This document shows, piece by piece, positions 12,036 through 22,802 of a stretch of 64,000 bases of DNA (position 1 is the stretch's first letter; the number at the start of each line of letters is the position of its first letter). The notes under the pieces are model-generated. The model was given only the letters and a program-made list of their open reading frames with translations, searched no databases and was not told the DNA's origin. The DNA lies in contig JAUJYN010000018.1 of assembly GCA_030737835.1 (NCBI GenBank), positions 186,001 to 250,000 on the forward strand. The letters are read 5' to 3'. Origin of the DNA: Acorus gramineus. Lineage: Eukaryota > Streptophyta > Magnoliopsida > Acorales > Acoraceae. A program made the translations under genes and the position numbers.

Positions 12036-13529
12036 GGCGGTCCGGCCGGCGCACCTCCGGACGGCGGCCGGCGGTGGGTCTGGAGGAGGAAGGGTGATGG
12101 TTGTGGTGATGGGTTTGAAGTTTCCATGGTTGGGTAGAAGAGGTAGATGAAGGAGGAAGGAGAAGAAGATGAAGGAAGAAGAAAGGAACATATGGGTTTG
12201 GGTTGGTCCAGAATTTCTGGACAGTGGGCCTGGGCCCAACCCGACTGGCCCGTGGGCCAGTGGGTCTTTGGCTTTAGGTGTTCTTGAAATTTTGGGTTTT
12301 TTGTTGGGCAATGGTTCTAGGCCCAACCTGATTGGCCCATAAACCAGTGGGTTCTAGAGGCCCATTGTCCAGTGTGGGCTATTGGAATAAATGGGTTAAA
12401 AAAATGGGTGGTTTATTTAATATGGCTTTTCAATTTATTTTTATTTTTATTTATTAGAATTATTATTCTATTTCAGGAGTTTCGTATTCGGATTAGCCCG
12501 ATATTGTGTCACACATATTGTCGTTGAATCGGAGGTGAGTGGACTTGAGTTTCATATGTAGTTTCAAAAGAATATATTATGTATTCATGCTAGGACCATC
12601 TATTTTGTGGAATATAACTGCTAGTTTCGAAATAAAAATATGAGCATGCCTTTTATTGAGATATTTATCATGAATTGATTGGTGTGTTGAGATTTTTGCA
12701 TGCTCTATTCTTTTGTGAATTTTGAAGATATGATAGGTTATCAATGCATCCATTCCGTCTAGGTGGCTCAGTCTTGGTGGCCAACGTCTAGGTGGGCGTA
12801 CGTCTACGTGGCCAGGTCCGAGAACGTAGGACCCAAGTCTTTGTGGCTATGTCTACGTGGCCATGCCTGTGAAAGGCCCCGCGAGCTAGGTGCTGCGAAG
12901 ACGGACATGCGTGTTCGTGGTGTTGCATGCATCATGTTGGATAGGATTTGTGTGCGTGTGTATATATATTATTGCATGTCTTGGTGGCCTTGTTGTATAT
13001 TTATTTTCTTGATATATTACATGTCTGTGTAGACATATTACGATATTGATATTTTGAATATAAATGTACTAACGGGATGATGATGGTCCATTCACTGAGC
13101 GTGTTGTAGCTCACCCCTCCTTTTCCCCTTTCAGATTTGAGGATCGAGTAGTAGCGTTGTGAATCTCGAAGGCGTTAGCAAGATCAAGTTTGGGTCGTCA
13201 TCCTTTATCGTCTAGCTTTGCTTTCATTAGGGTGAATAAAGCTTTTCTTTGGCATGTAGTAGACTTTCCTTAGCTCTATCAGCAAAAACCGTAGAGATTG
13301 TTACGTTTAATAATTATTATGTGTGTAATCATCCAAACTTGGGATGAATTATTGATAGATCCTGGTGATGTCTTAAGTAATAAGTTATTAGTGTAGTTTA
13401 AATTATTATTTAATTATGCTTGGTTGAATAACGGTTAATTTCCTTAGATTACTCTGAGATTCGAGGTTTATGTCACGTAGCGCACCGTCTTTCTCGCCTA
13501 ATATGGGTGGCTGATTCGGGGGCGTTACA
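11299..13529 (+). mobile_element. 5' LTR of the gag-only element (2231 bp)
   Basis: Starts TGTAACAACTGC and ends GGGGGCGTTACA. Near the start is an AT-rich near-palindrome (TATAATTATATATTATATAT). It has an (AG)n run, a block of repeated GTCTANGTGG words (about 12760-12880), and GCTCACCCCTCC near 13110. The sequence continues directly into the PBS. Confidence 0.92.
11991..12028 (+). repeat. (AG)n microsatellite in 5' LTR
   Basis: Nineteen AG units. The 3' LTR copy at 15455-15496 is slightly longer, and the sequence after the run differs between the two LTRs. Confidence 0.95.
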
Positions 13530-13532
13530 GAG

Positions 13533-13546
13533 TGGTATCAGAGCCT
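13533..13546 (+). promoter_or_regulatory. primer-binding site (initiator tRNA-Met)
   Basis: TGGTATCAGAGCC lies three bases after the LTR end. It is the standard plant PBS complementary to initiator methionine tRNA. Confidence 0.92.
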
Positions 13547-13650
13547 AGGTTTTTCCTGTTAGGGCTAGGGAATAGGAATAGAAGACATAAGCTTGCATGC
13601 ATATAGGACACGTTCTAACTGTGCGTTGCTTCATTAGGGAGAAACAGAAG

Positions 13651-14721
13651 ATGGCGGGAAATCACAACGCTTTACGTCAGGATCTTCAAACCCTGACCGA
13701 TTTGGTGGCACAGTCAATTCGACATCAGAATGACATGACGTTGCGTCGTTTGGGTGAGAATCAAAACCAGCCAGAGCAATTGGTGATGCGGTTCAAGAAG
13801 ATGGATCCGCCAATGTTTCAAGGTGTTGGCACCAATCCGTTGGCCCCAAAGCATTGGATCACCGAGCTAGAGCAAATCTTCAAGTCGATGCAGGTGACAG
13901 ATAGCCGACGTATCCTCTTAGCGGCTCATCAATTACGAGGAACTGCTATCCAATGGTGGAACGTTCATCAACAGTCCCTAAACCGTGGGATTGAGCTGCT
14001 CACTTGGGAGGAATTCGTGGAGATGTTCTACAAGAAGTATTTCCCTCCTGCGGAGCGCGATCGCATGGTTCAAGCATTCTTAGAGCTTCGCCAGACACAA
14101 GACATGACGGTGGCCCAATACGAGGAGAAGTTCTTGGAGTTGTCAATTTTTGCACCCCAGTACATTCAAATCGAGAGTGAGAAGTGTCGGCGCTTCCAAG
14201 AAGGGCTAAGGAGCGACATTCGACATAGAATACGGAACCTTCGAATTCGCGTCTATGAAGAATTGAAGGATTGTGCATTGGTCACAGAGCAAGATTGTGA
14301 TGAATGGATCAAGGAACGTCAAGCACGAAACAAAAGGAAGGATGAGCGATCATCGGAAGAGAACCACGGGTCGATCAAGCGTCAAAGAAGGGAATCATCT
14401 GAACATGATGCTGGACACGGTCGTGGGAGCAACGGAAAGATCATGTGTTACAACTGTAGGGAGTATGGACACAAGTCGATCGAGTGTCCTCAAAGGCAAT
14501 TCGATAGTCGTGCATGCTACAATTGCGGCAAGCTTGGACATCGTCAAGCAGAATGCATCGAACCAAAAAAGGAGCGCGGTGGAGCTCAAGTCGAACAAAA
14601 CATTCAATCTACAAAGGGTGGTCAAGACACAACGGGTTTGAACCAGCCACGTGGAAAAATCAATGCCCTTTCTATCAGTGACCTGCACAATACTCGTGAG
14701 GTTTTTCAAGGTACGTTTTGA
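13651..14721 (+). CDS. Gag polyprotein of the gag-only LTR retrotransposon
   Basis: An intact 356-codon ORF from the ATG at 13651; the frame is open further upstream to 13597, but MAGNHNALRQ is the usual type of Gag start. Residues ~60-220 form the retrotransposon gag domain, with FQGVGTNPLAPKHWI, an IQWW motif, a FYKKYFPP motif and LELRQTQDMTVAQYEEKF. A basic, charged linker follows. Two CCHC zinc knuckles come next: CYNCREYGHKSIEC and CYNCGKLGHRQAEC. The protein ends near GKINALSISD, which resembles the gag/protease junction of Tekay-type polyproteins, and stops a few residues later. It should assemble particles and package RNA; pol must come from another element. Confidence 0.93.
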   Translation: MAGNHNALRQDLQTLTDLVAQSIRHQNDMTLRRLGENQNQPEQLVMRFKKMDPPMFQGVGTNPLAPKHWITELEQIFKSMQVTDSRRILLAAHQLRGTAIQWWNVHQQSLNRGIELLTWEEFVEMFYKKYFPPAERDRMVQAFLELRQTQDMTVAQYEEKFLELSIFAPQYIQIESEKCRRFQEGLRSDIRHRIRNLRIRVYEELKDCALVTEQDCDEWIKERQARNKRKDERSSEENHGSIKRQRRESSEHDAGHGRGSNGKIMCYNCREYGHKSIECPQRQFDSRACYNCGKLGHRQAECIEPKKERGGAQVEQNIQSTKGGQDTTGLNQPRGKINALSISDLHNTREVFQGTF

Positions 14722-14743
14722 ATTTAGAGGACTAAATTCCTAT

Positions 14744-14756
14744 AAGGGGGGAAGAA
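14744..14756 (+). promoter_or_regulatory. polypurine tract of the gag-only element
   Basis: AAGGGGGGAAGAA abuts the 3' LTR start TGTAAC. The preceding GAGGACTAAATTCC matches the polypurine context of the pol-bearing neighbour at 8714-8740 (minus strand). Confidence 0.92.
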
Positions 14757-15450
14757 TGTAACAACTGCATATTTTATATAATTATATATTATATATAATT
14801 ATATATTGAGAGAAATAATAATTTATTATTTTGTACAGTTGTTTAGGTCAAAAGGGTTGGTATTTTATTCCCAATGGGCTTTAATAGAGGTTGTTAGCAT
14901 GTTAATTGGATCTGGGGACCCAGTTGTAATTATTAGATTTTGGGTTAGCCAGGGAAGGACCTATTTGCAAATTTTAATTCTGTCTGGACCTATCCGAAAT
15001 TGTCCCTCCGATTTTCCATATCAGAAATTTTAACAGCCCAGATTTTAAGAGATTTTGATTTCAAATTAACCCCTTTAAATACCCCTATTACCTTCCCCAT
15101 TAACCCTAATTCGAGTTGAGATTTTGAGGCATTGTCATTGTCAATCTAGGTATGTTTCCTTCATCCCTTCTCTCTTGAATCTTTTATTCTTTTGGTTCTT
15201 GATCATGATCTTCTTAGTTTTCTTTTCTTTTCATGGTGGTTATGAGATTTGGGTTTTAGATCTTAGATTTGGATGGTTGTAATAGAGATTTATTATGATT
15301 GTGAAGATGATTAATTATTATTTGTTTTGGGTGATTGTGTTATGGAAGAATGTTTTTGATTGATTATCTTTTGTATTTGGGTGTGGGAGAAAGAGAGAGA
15401 AGAGAGAGATGTGGGTATTGGAAAGAGGAGGAGAAGAGGAAAAGAAGTTT

Positions 15451-15502
<52 letters not shown>

Positions 15503-17016
15503 GTCGCCGGCGGGTCTCCGGCCGGCGGACCTCCGGACGGTGGCCGGCGGTGGGTCTGGAGGAGGAAGGGTGATGGTTGTGGTGATGGGTTTGAAGTTTC
15601 CATGGTTGGGTAGAAGAGGTAGATGAAGGAGGAAGGAGAAGAAGATGTTGGAGTAAAAAAAAGAAAGAAAGAAAGGAATATATGGGTTTGGGTTGGTCCA
15701 GAATTTCTGGACAGTGGGCCTGGGCCCAACCCGACTGGCCCGTGGACCAGTGGGTCTTTGGCTTTAGGTGTTCTGAAATTTTGGTTTTTGTTGGGCAATG
15801 GTTCTAGGCCCAACCAGATTGGCTCATAAACCAGTGGGTTCTAGAGGCCCATTGTCCAGTGTGGGCTATTGGAATAAATGGGTTAGAATAAATGAGAGGT
15901 TTATTTAATATGGCTTTTCAATTTATTTTTATTTTTATTTATTAGAATTATTATTCTATTTCAGGAGTTTCGTATTCGGATTAGCCCGATATTGTGTCAC
16001 ACATATTGTCGTTGAATCGGAGGTGAGTGGACTTGAGTTTCATATGTAGTTTCAAAAGAATATATTATGTATTCATGCTAGGACCATCTATTTTGTGGAA
16101 TATAACTGCTAGTTTCGAAATAAAAATATGAGCATGCCAATTATTGAGATATTTATCATGAATTGATTGGTGTGTTGAGATTTTTGCATGCTCTATTCTT
16201 TTGTGAATTTTGAAGATATGATAGGTTATCAATGCATCCATTCCGTCTAGGTGGCTCAGTCTTGGTGGCCAACGTCTAGGTGGGCGTACGTCTACGTGGC
16301 CAGGTCCGAGAACGTAGGACCCAAGTCTTTGTGGCTATGTCTACGTGGCCATGCCTGTGAAAGGCCCCGCGAGCTAGGTGCTGCGAAGACGGACATGCGT
16401 GTTCGTGGTGTTGCATGCATCATGTTGGATAGGATTTGTGTGCGTGTGTATATATATTATTGCATGTCTTGGTGGCCTTGTTGTATATTTATTTTCTTGA
16501 TATATTACATGTCTGTGTAGACATATTACGATATTGATATTTTGAATATAAATGTACTAACGGGATGATGATGGTCCATTCACTGAGCGTGTTGTAGCTC
16601 ACCCCTCCTTTTCCCCTTTCAGATTTGAGGATCGAGTAGTAGCGTTGTGAATCTCGAAGGCGTTAGCAAGATCAAGTTTGGGTCGTCATCCTTTATCGTC
16701 TAGTTTTGCTTTCATTAGGGTGAATAAAGCCTTTCTTTGGCATGTAGTAGACTTTCCTTAGCTCTATCAGCAAAAACGTAGAGATTGTTTCGTTTAATAA
16801 TTATTATGTGTGTAATCATCCAAACTTGGGATGAATTATTGATAGATCCTGGTGATGTCTTAAGTAATAATTTATCAGTGTAGTTTAAATTATTATTTAA
16901 TTATGCTTGGTTGAATAACGGTTAATTTCCTTAGATTACTCTGAGATTCGAGGTTTATGTCACGTAGCGCACCGTCTTCCTCGCCTAATATGGGTGGCTG
17001 ATTCGGGGGCGTTACA
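14757..17016 (+). mobile_element. 3' LTR of the gag-only element (2260 bp)
   Basis: Nearly identical to 11299-13529 with the same ends. Differences are small indels and substitutions, mostly around the (AG)n run and the GC-rich segment after it. It is followed by the TSD GTCCA (17017-17021). Confidence 0.92.
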
Positions 17017-17021
17017 GTCCA

Positions 17022-17173
17022 GGTGGTCAGGTCCACGTCAACGGATGCGAGGAGGCATGTCAGCAACCTAAGATAACTTCTAAAACAAGAGTACTCGGAT
17101 GACAATCCTATGACTCATCATCTATACGACTAGACTTAGGCTCTGACAGGACCAGGTTCTGATACCAACTTTT
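17022..17173 (-). pseudogene. gag start and PBS of the 5106-23897 element
   Basis: On the minus strand the 5' LTR end is followed by AAAAAGTTGGTATCAGAACC (PBS, about 17154-17173). Further down lies ATGCCTCCTCGCATCCGTTGA, a gag start like that at 634 but ending in a stop at codon 7. The gag-only element then interrupts it. Confidence 0.75.
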
Positions 17174-19634
17174 TGTCACGCCCCAGGCGTCCCCGAGACG
17201 TGGCAATAATAAAATATCAGCTATCAATACCTGAGGTCAATAAAGACTCCAACAACAATACACAAGGCGGCAAAGCAAGATAATGATAACTGACTGAAAA
17301 GCGGAAGCATAATATATAAACAATGTCTGTAAATCAAAAACATTATTACAGACTCGAATACACAATCACTATCCTGTGAGAGCCAAGTCTAGACCAAAGA
17401 AAATACAACCTGTGCCACATGCACGATTTACAAAGCATAAAATGACTCTAGGAATGCTGACAGCCTCGCACTCGCCACCCGCCGGCAGAACGCTCCACGC
17501 CCATAAGACCACGCCACAGGAAAGCTCCAGCTCCATGCCCAACACTGCAAATGAAAAGAAACAGTATGCGAGGGGTGAGCTACAAGCTCAGTGAGTGGCT
17601 GGAAACCAATCACCATACTACAGTTCAATACATAATCAATTTCCTTTCAAGGAAAACATGGGTGGAAACCCATGGATAACTGGGTCACGCGGCGACGCGA
17701 CCAACCTCACCCCCACCCTCACTCCCGGAGGGAGTCTTTTGGAAATTTTGGGGAGAGACCATACCGTCGGTCGAAGAGACCCGGATTTACTGGTCTACAC
17801 AACTCTACTAGATCATCTACATCTAGATAATTGCTCAAACAATGCCTTTAAACATCGACACAAGACCGGACCCAACAACTATGGGAACGGTCAAACAACG
17901 AATGGGTCACGCGGCGATATTCTTCACCTCATCCTTACCCTCACTCCTGGAGGGAGACTCTTGGGACTTTTGGAAGAGATTTAGACTGCTCTACACCCTT
18001 GGTCCACCCGGTAGCCTCTCCCACACTCCGTAGCCTCTACCTGGTATACTCCCACGATCAGCACTGTCCGACGCATTGGAGGTACCTACAGATGGGAGCC
18101 CTCTGTCAGGACAGCTTTCCAACGCCGGGGAGTCCCTACTCGGATCCAACGAAGGGGAGAACGATTCCCACGCCCGTAACATCATTCGTTAACCCTCTCC
18201 CGGGTAGTATCTACAACCCGATCTCCTCAACTCACCGCTCTACACCCTTGGTCCACCGGTAGCCCTTTCCCCGGGTAGCCTCTACCTGGTATACTCCCAC
18301 GATCAGTACTCTTCCGAATGCATCGGTGGTACCTACGGATGGGAGCCCTCTGTCAGGACAGCTAAACCCGAGAAGTTCCTACATCGGATCCAATGAAGGG
18401 GAGAACGATCCCATGTTCGCAAAGCGAACCCAATGGAAAACAACTACTCTCGATACTCACTTATCGAGATATCAAAACACAGGCATAACAACAATCTATG
18501 CAACACACTCATATTAACCTCAAAATAATTAAAGTCCCTAAACGGGAGTAACTGTACAAGCTAGTGGGTCGTAACATCGCCGACCCACCTCACCCTCACC
18601 CTCACCCTTTAAGGGGTGACATGGGCCTTTTGGGACAGACTAGACTGCTCTCCACCCTTGGTCCACCCGGTAGCCTCTCCCACACTCCGTAGCCTCTACC
18701 TGGTATACTCCCACGATCAGCACTGTCCGACGCATCGGAGGTACCTACAGATGGGAGCCCTCTGTCAGGACAGCTTTCCAACGCCGGGGAGTCCCTACTC
18801 GGATCCAACGAAGGAGAGAAAACAGCCTACTCACGCGTATACGATCCTCTTGGATTCGTCGACAACGATTCCTAACATTTCTAATGTCATGAATTCTCAT
18901 GAATTCCTCCAGGGCGCATAACTAAGATGCGGGGAAACATATATTATAACAACAAGGTTATAATATTCTCTAAGGCATGCTTATAACAATATATTCACAT
19001 TTGATTTAAATAAATTAAACTAAATGGGAAACATGCGTAGATCGAGGCTTTTCAAGCATGGGACATGGTGTCTAGGCATGTATGGGCCTCTATACATGGT
19101 ATATGGATGTATATCCCTAGCATACAAGGTCTAATATGGCATGGTTACATCATATTAAAACATGCATTACATCGTTTCTACATATTATAGCTAGGGGGCC
19201 CCATCGATGCGCGACGCGCGTCTATGCGGGAAGAGCGCATCCCTAGAGAGGGGGGGGCAGGGGGATTGGAATTGAACCACTCACCATACGACCCGGGACC
19301 TCGCGCATCCCATCCGACGAGATCTGCAAGGTAGGGGCATCCAATTTGGTGAGTAACAACACAATTTACACATAGAAATCATTAGAAATACCCAATACTC
19401 ACATGCATACGGACTCGCACGCATGCGAGCACGCACGTACGCATGCGAGTCCGAGTGCCCCGACACCTACCCGAACCCTCGGGCAGCCACACGCATGGCC
19501 CCCCGCACGCGCACGCACGAATGCGCACGCACGCACGCGCCCCAGCACCCTCGGCGCACTGCCGCGCGCCTGCCCGCGCGCGCGCACGGGTCCCCAGCCC
19601 CCGCGCCCAAGCGCATGCCCAGGCGCACTGCCCC
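17174..19634 (-). mobile_element. 5' LTR of the 5106-23897 element, left piece
   Basis: Starts TGTCACGCCCCAGGCG and follows the 3' LTR (5106-8713) almost base for base as far as the CpG-dense tract. There it is cut after GCACTGCCCC by the solo LTR at 19635. The uninterrupted 3' LTR reads GCACTGCCCCGCGCGCG at the same place. Confidence 0.88.
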
Positions 19635-20191
19635 TGTCACGCCCCAGGGCGGCCGTCCCCGGGACGCGGCAAGTGTATATAAAATATCAGAATCTACACA
19701 GGAGGTCAATAATATATCATACACATACAACCAGAATGACACACAGATAACAAAGGGGCTGACATGATATATACACCAAATGCGGAAGCAAAAGACTGAA
19801 TCTGTAAATAGACATTCTACAGACTCGATACTCAATCATCTATCATGTGAGAGCCAATATACACCAATACAACTGAATATACACAGACGCGTGCCAAGCA
19901 CGGAAATAAAATACATACAGCCAAGAAGGGATGCTGATAACCTCTGGCACTCGCGGAACGTGGCGCTGCTCCGCTACTGAAGGAATCCCTCGGAAAGCTC
20001 CAACTGCTGCTCCGGCTCCAGCTCAGGCTCAGTGGCAACTGGGGAAAAACATATGCGAGGAGTGAACCACACGCTCAGTGAACATTACAACCCATGCATC
20101 ACAGACAATATTTACCACAATTCCATTAATTATCCAGCCTCTAAATGACATAACAACATAATCCAGTGGTTCGTACCTCGCCGAACCACCA

Positions 20192-20214
20192 CACCCTCAC
20201 CCTCACCCTCACCC
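20192..20214 (-). repeat. (CCCTCA)n tract in LTR
   Basis: Four consecutive CACCCT-type units. A second tract lies about 90 bp further on (20296-20312). Confidence 0.75.
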
Positions 20215-21419
20215 ATCAATGGGTGACATAGGCTATTGGGACTGATAATCATCCAATCACAAATCCAGTAGGTCGCTCATCGCCAACCCACTACACCCTC
20301 ACCCTCACCCTACCACGGGTGACATAGGATTTTGGGACTGACTAGGCTGTTGGTCACCCTTGGTCCACCGATAGTCTCTCCTCCACTCCGTAGGCCGCTG
20401 GGCTATCACCCCCACAACTTCAGCACAGTCCGTCACAAATATCGGGAGGGAGCCCTTAGAAGGGACGGCCTTTCTAACGCTGGGGCAGCCTCTACCGGAT
20501 CCAACGAAGGGGACAGAACAGCCTATCCATACGCATATGATCCACTCGGATCCGCCGACAACACATCTCTACAACTCTAATGTCCTGAATTCCTCAGAAT
20601 TCCTTCAAGGCGCATAACCAATATGCGGGGAACATACACAATAATTTGCAAGGGTGGAATATCATTGGGGGAAAGAAACTCGGGAGGGCAGCGTGAGTTC
20701 CCGATATAGGACACCCCGACAACCAAACAAGGAACACAGAGTACCCTAACCCGGGTCTCACCGCTGTCCTCGCAAGGCCCCTCCCCTATAATATTCACTA
20801 ATATGCTAATAATCATACAAGGGGTAAACCATTATTTAACAATTTGAGGTGTAATATTATTGGGACAAGAACCTTGGGAGGGCAGCATGAGGTCCCGATA
20901 CAGGACATCCCGACAACCAAACAAGGAACACGGAGTACCCTAACCCGGGTCTCAATGTTGACCTCGCAAGGCCCCTCCCTATAATATTATCTAAGGCATG
21001 CAATTAAACATTTACTAGCATTTAATTTAACAAATAAACTAGTAGGACACATGCATAGGCCAAGGCTTCCTAGCATGAGAACAGGGGACATGGTGCATGG
21101 CTCATACACATATCCTAAGGGTGCAAGTCCCTAACATGCAAAGTCTAGGGTAGCATGCATTCTACATTTAAATCATGCTCGCATGAAATATACATTACAA
21201 CAGGTTAATATAATCCATGGTGCCCCAGGAGAGGTCGGTATACGCCCAAATGCGTATAACGCCTCTCTACTGGGTTGGATTGTCCCACTCACCAGAAACC
21301 GGGTTGTCGCGCGATCGTCCGTCAAGATCGGCAAGACAGGCATTTATACGGTGAGTAAAATCTACAAATACCCAAAAATACACTAAAAATACTCTAAAAT
21401 ACCCAACACTCGGACAAAC

Positions 21420-22010
21420 GTACATACGGCCCGTACGCACGCGTATCCGAGCATCCCGACTCACTCCCGAACCCACCGGGCAACCGCACGCACGGCCACC
21501 CGCCTCGGGCGCACAGGCGAGCCCGGCCCGCGCTCCAAGGCGCCATGCCGAACTCAGCCCGCACGCCCGGACACCACCGGCGTACTGCCGCGCGCCTGCC
21601 CGCGCGCCCCGACGCACTGCCGCACGCACGCGCACGCTCGCGCGCGCCCCCGCGCGCACTGCACGCACGCCTCAGCACGCGCACGCACTGGTCCCCAGCA
21701 CCGCGCGCACTGGTCCCCAGCACCTCACCCAGGCGCATGCCCAGGCGCCCTGCCCAGCACCCAGGCACAGTGCCCAGGCGCCCTGCCCGCGCGCGCGCAC
21801 GCCCGCGCACACCCCCGCTCGCGCCAGCACCCGCGCGCACCCACGCGACCACTCCGCGCGCACCCGCGCGCACGCACCCACGCGCGAGTGCGCGCCCGAC
21901 TGCGCCCGCCAACGCCCAGCGCCCAGCGCGCCCAGCACCCAGCGCCACCCGCGCGCACGCCCGCACGCACGCCCTCGCGCACGCGCGCGCGCCCCTGCCA
22001 GCTGCTGCGC
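21420..22010. repeat. CpG-dense tract in type A LTR
   Basis: About 590 bp made of CGCGCGC, GCGCCC and CACGC words. ORFs of 88-247 codons overlap on both strands, which fits repeat composition rather than genes. Confidence 0.75.
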
Positions 22011-22802
22011 CTGTGCTGCCTGTGCTGCTGCCTGCTGCCCGGGACTGCCAGCCTGCCAGCCCGAGCTCCTCTACCACCCACCTCCGACCACCCCAAGGAC
22101 TCCGACCACCTCGCACAGCCCTCCGACGGCCACCCACCGCCGCCGACCACCACCCAACCTCAAATCCACCCTCCTAGCATACATCTATGCAAGAAAAGAG
22201 AGGAAAAGTGGCTTACCAAGGGGAGGAAAGGAAATCCGGTTGCTCTCCGCGCACCGAAACCTCTCCCAAAAGGCTTCCAACGCCCGGATCTACTCCCACC
22301 TCCGAAATGGTCCAAAACAGAGGAGAAGAGAGGGGGGACGGAGGGGCTAATCTCGCCGGAATTCGAATTTGAAAGCACCGGGTGTAGATCGGGACCCGAT
22401 CTACACTTCCTATGCTTTAGGTTTTAAACTTTGAGGGGTCTAAGGGCTTCAAATGGGAGAAAAAGAGAGAGGGGAGAGAGAGAAATCACTTGGTAGGGAT
22501 GATGAATAGTGATTTCGAAATTAGATCACACATAGCGAGTGACTTAAAAACCCAGATACGCCCCGAAACTGTGAAATTTCGAAAACGTTACCAGAATTCG
22601 ACGAAATTTTCGTGAGAGGCCTAAAATGGCACCAGGACACCAAATATGCAGTTAGATTTCCAATCGGAGTCCTCTAACTCAGGACGATAGCTAACAGTCC
22701 AAAAATTAGCGGTTCCGATCGAAAACCGAAAAAAAATGAAAAACTGCCAGAACGCTCCAACGGTTACCAGCAGGCTAAAAGCGACACAATTATAACAACC
22801 CC

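Larger units (their letters stand above)
11299..17016 (+). mobile_element. gag-only non-autonomous LTR retrotransposon (TR-GAG organisation)
   Basis: It is a complete element with a 5' LTR (11299-13529), PBS, one gag ORF, polypurine tract and 3' LTR (14757-17016), flanked by the perfect TSD GTCCA. The internal region is only 1227 bp and contains gag but no protease, RT, RNase H or integrase. This is the layout described for plant TR-GAG elements, which need another element's pol to move. The LTRs are nearly identical and gag is intact, so insertion is recent relative to the surrounding nest. It lies in the opposite orientation to its host element, near that element's gag start. Confidence 0.9.
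19635..22797 (-). mobile_element. solo LTR, type A (~3.2 kb)
   Basis: Left end TGTCACGCCCCAGGGCGG, right end GCGACACAATTATAACA. The flanks GCCCC (19630-19634) and ACCCC (22798-22802) form a TSD with one mismatch, and removing the insertion restores the host LTR. It carries two CCCTCA tracts (20192-20214, 20296-20312), two copies of the CCCGACAACCAAACAAGG segment, and a long CpG-dense tract (21420-22010). No internal sequence adjoins it. Confidence 0.85.

Noticed and set aside
21394-22177. Long overlapping ORFs (up to 247 codons) on both strands in CpG-dense tracts
   Set aside because: Composition is low-complexity Arg/Ala/Pro/Thr/His, all frames are open, and the same tract recurs in each LTR copy. 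This follows from the repeat words, not from genes.
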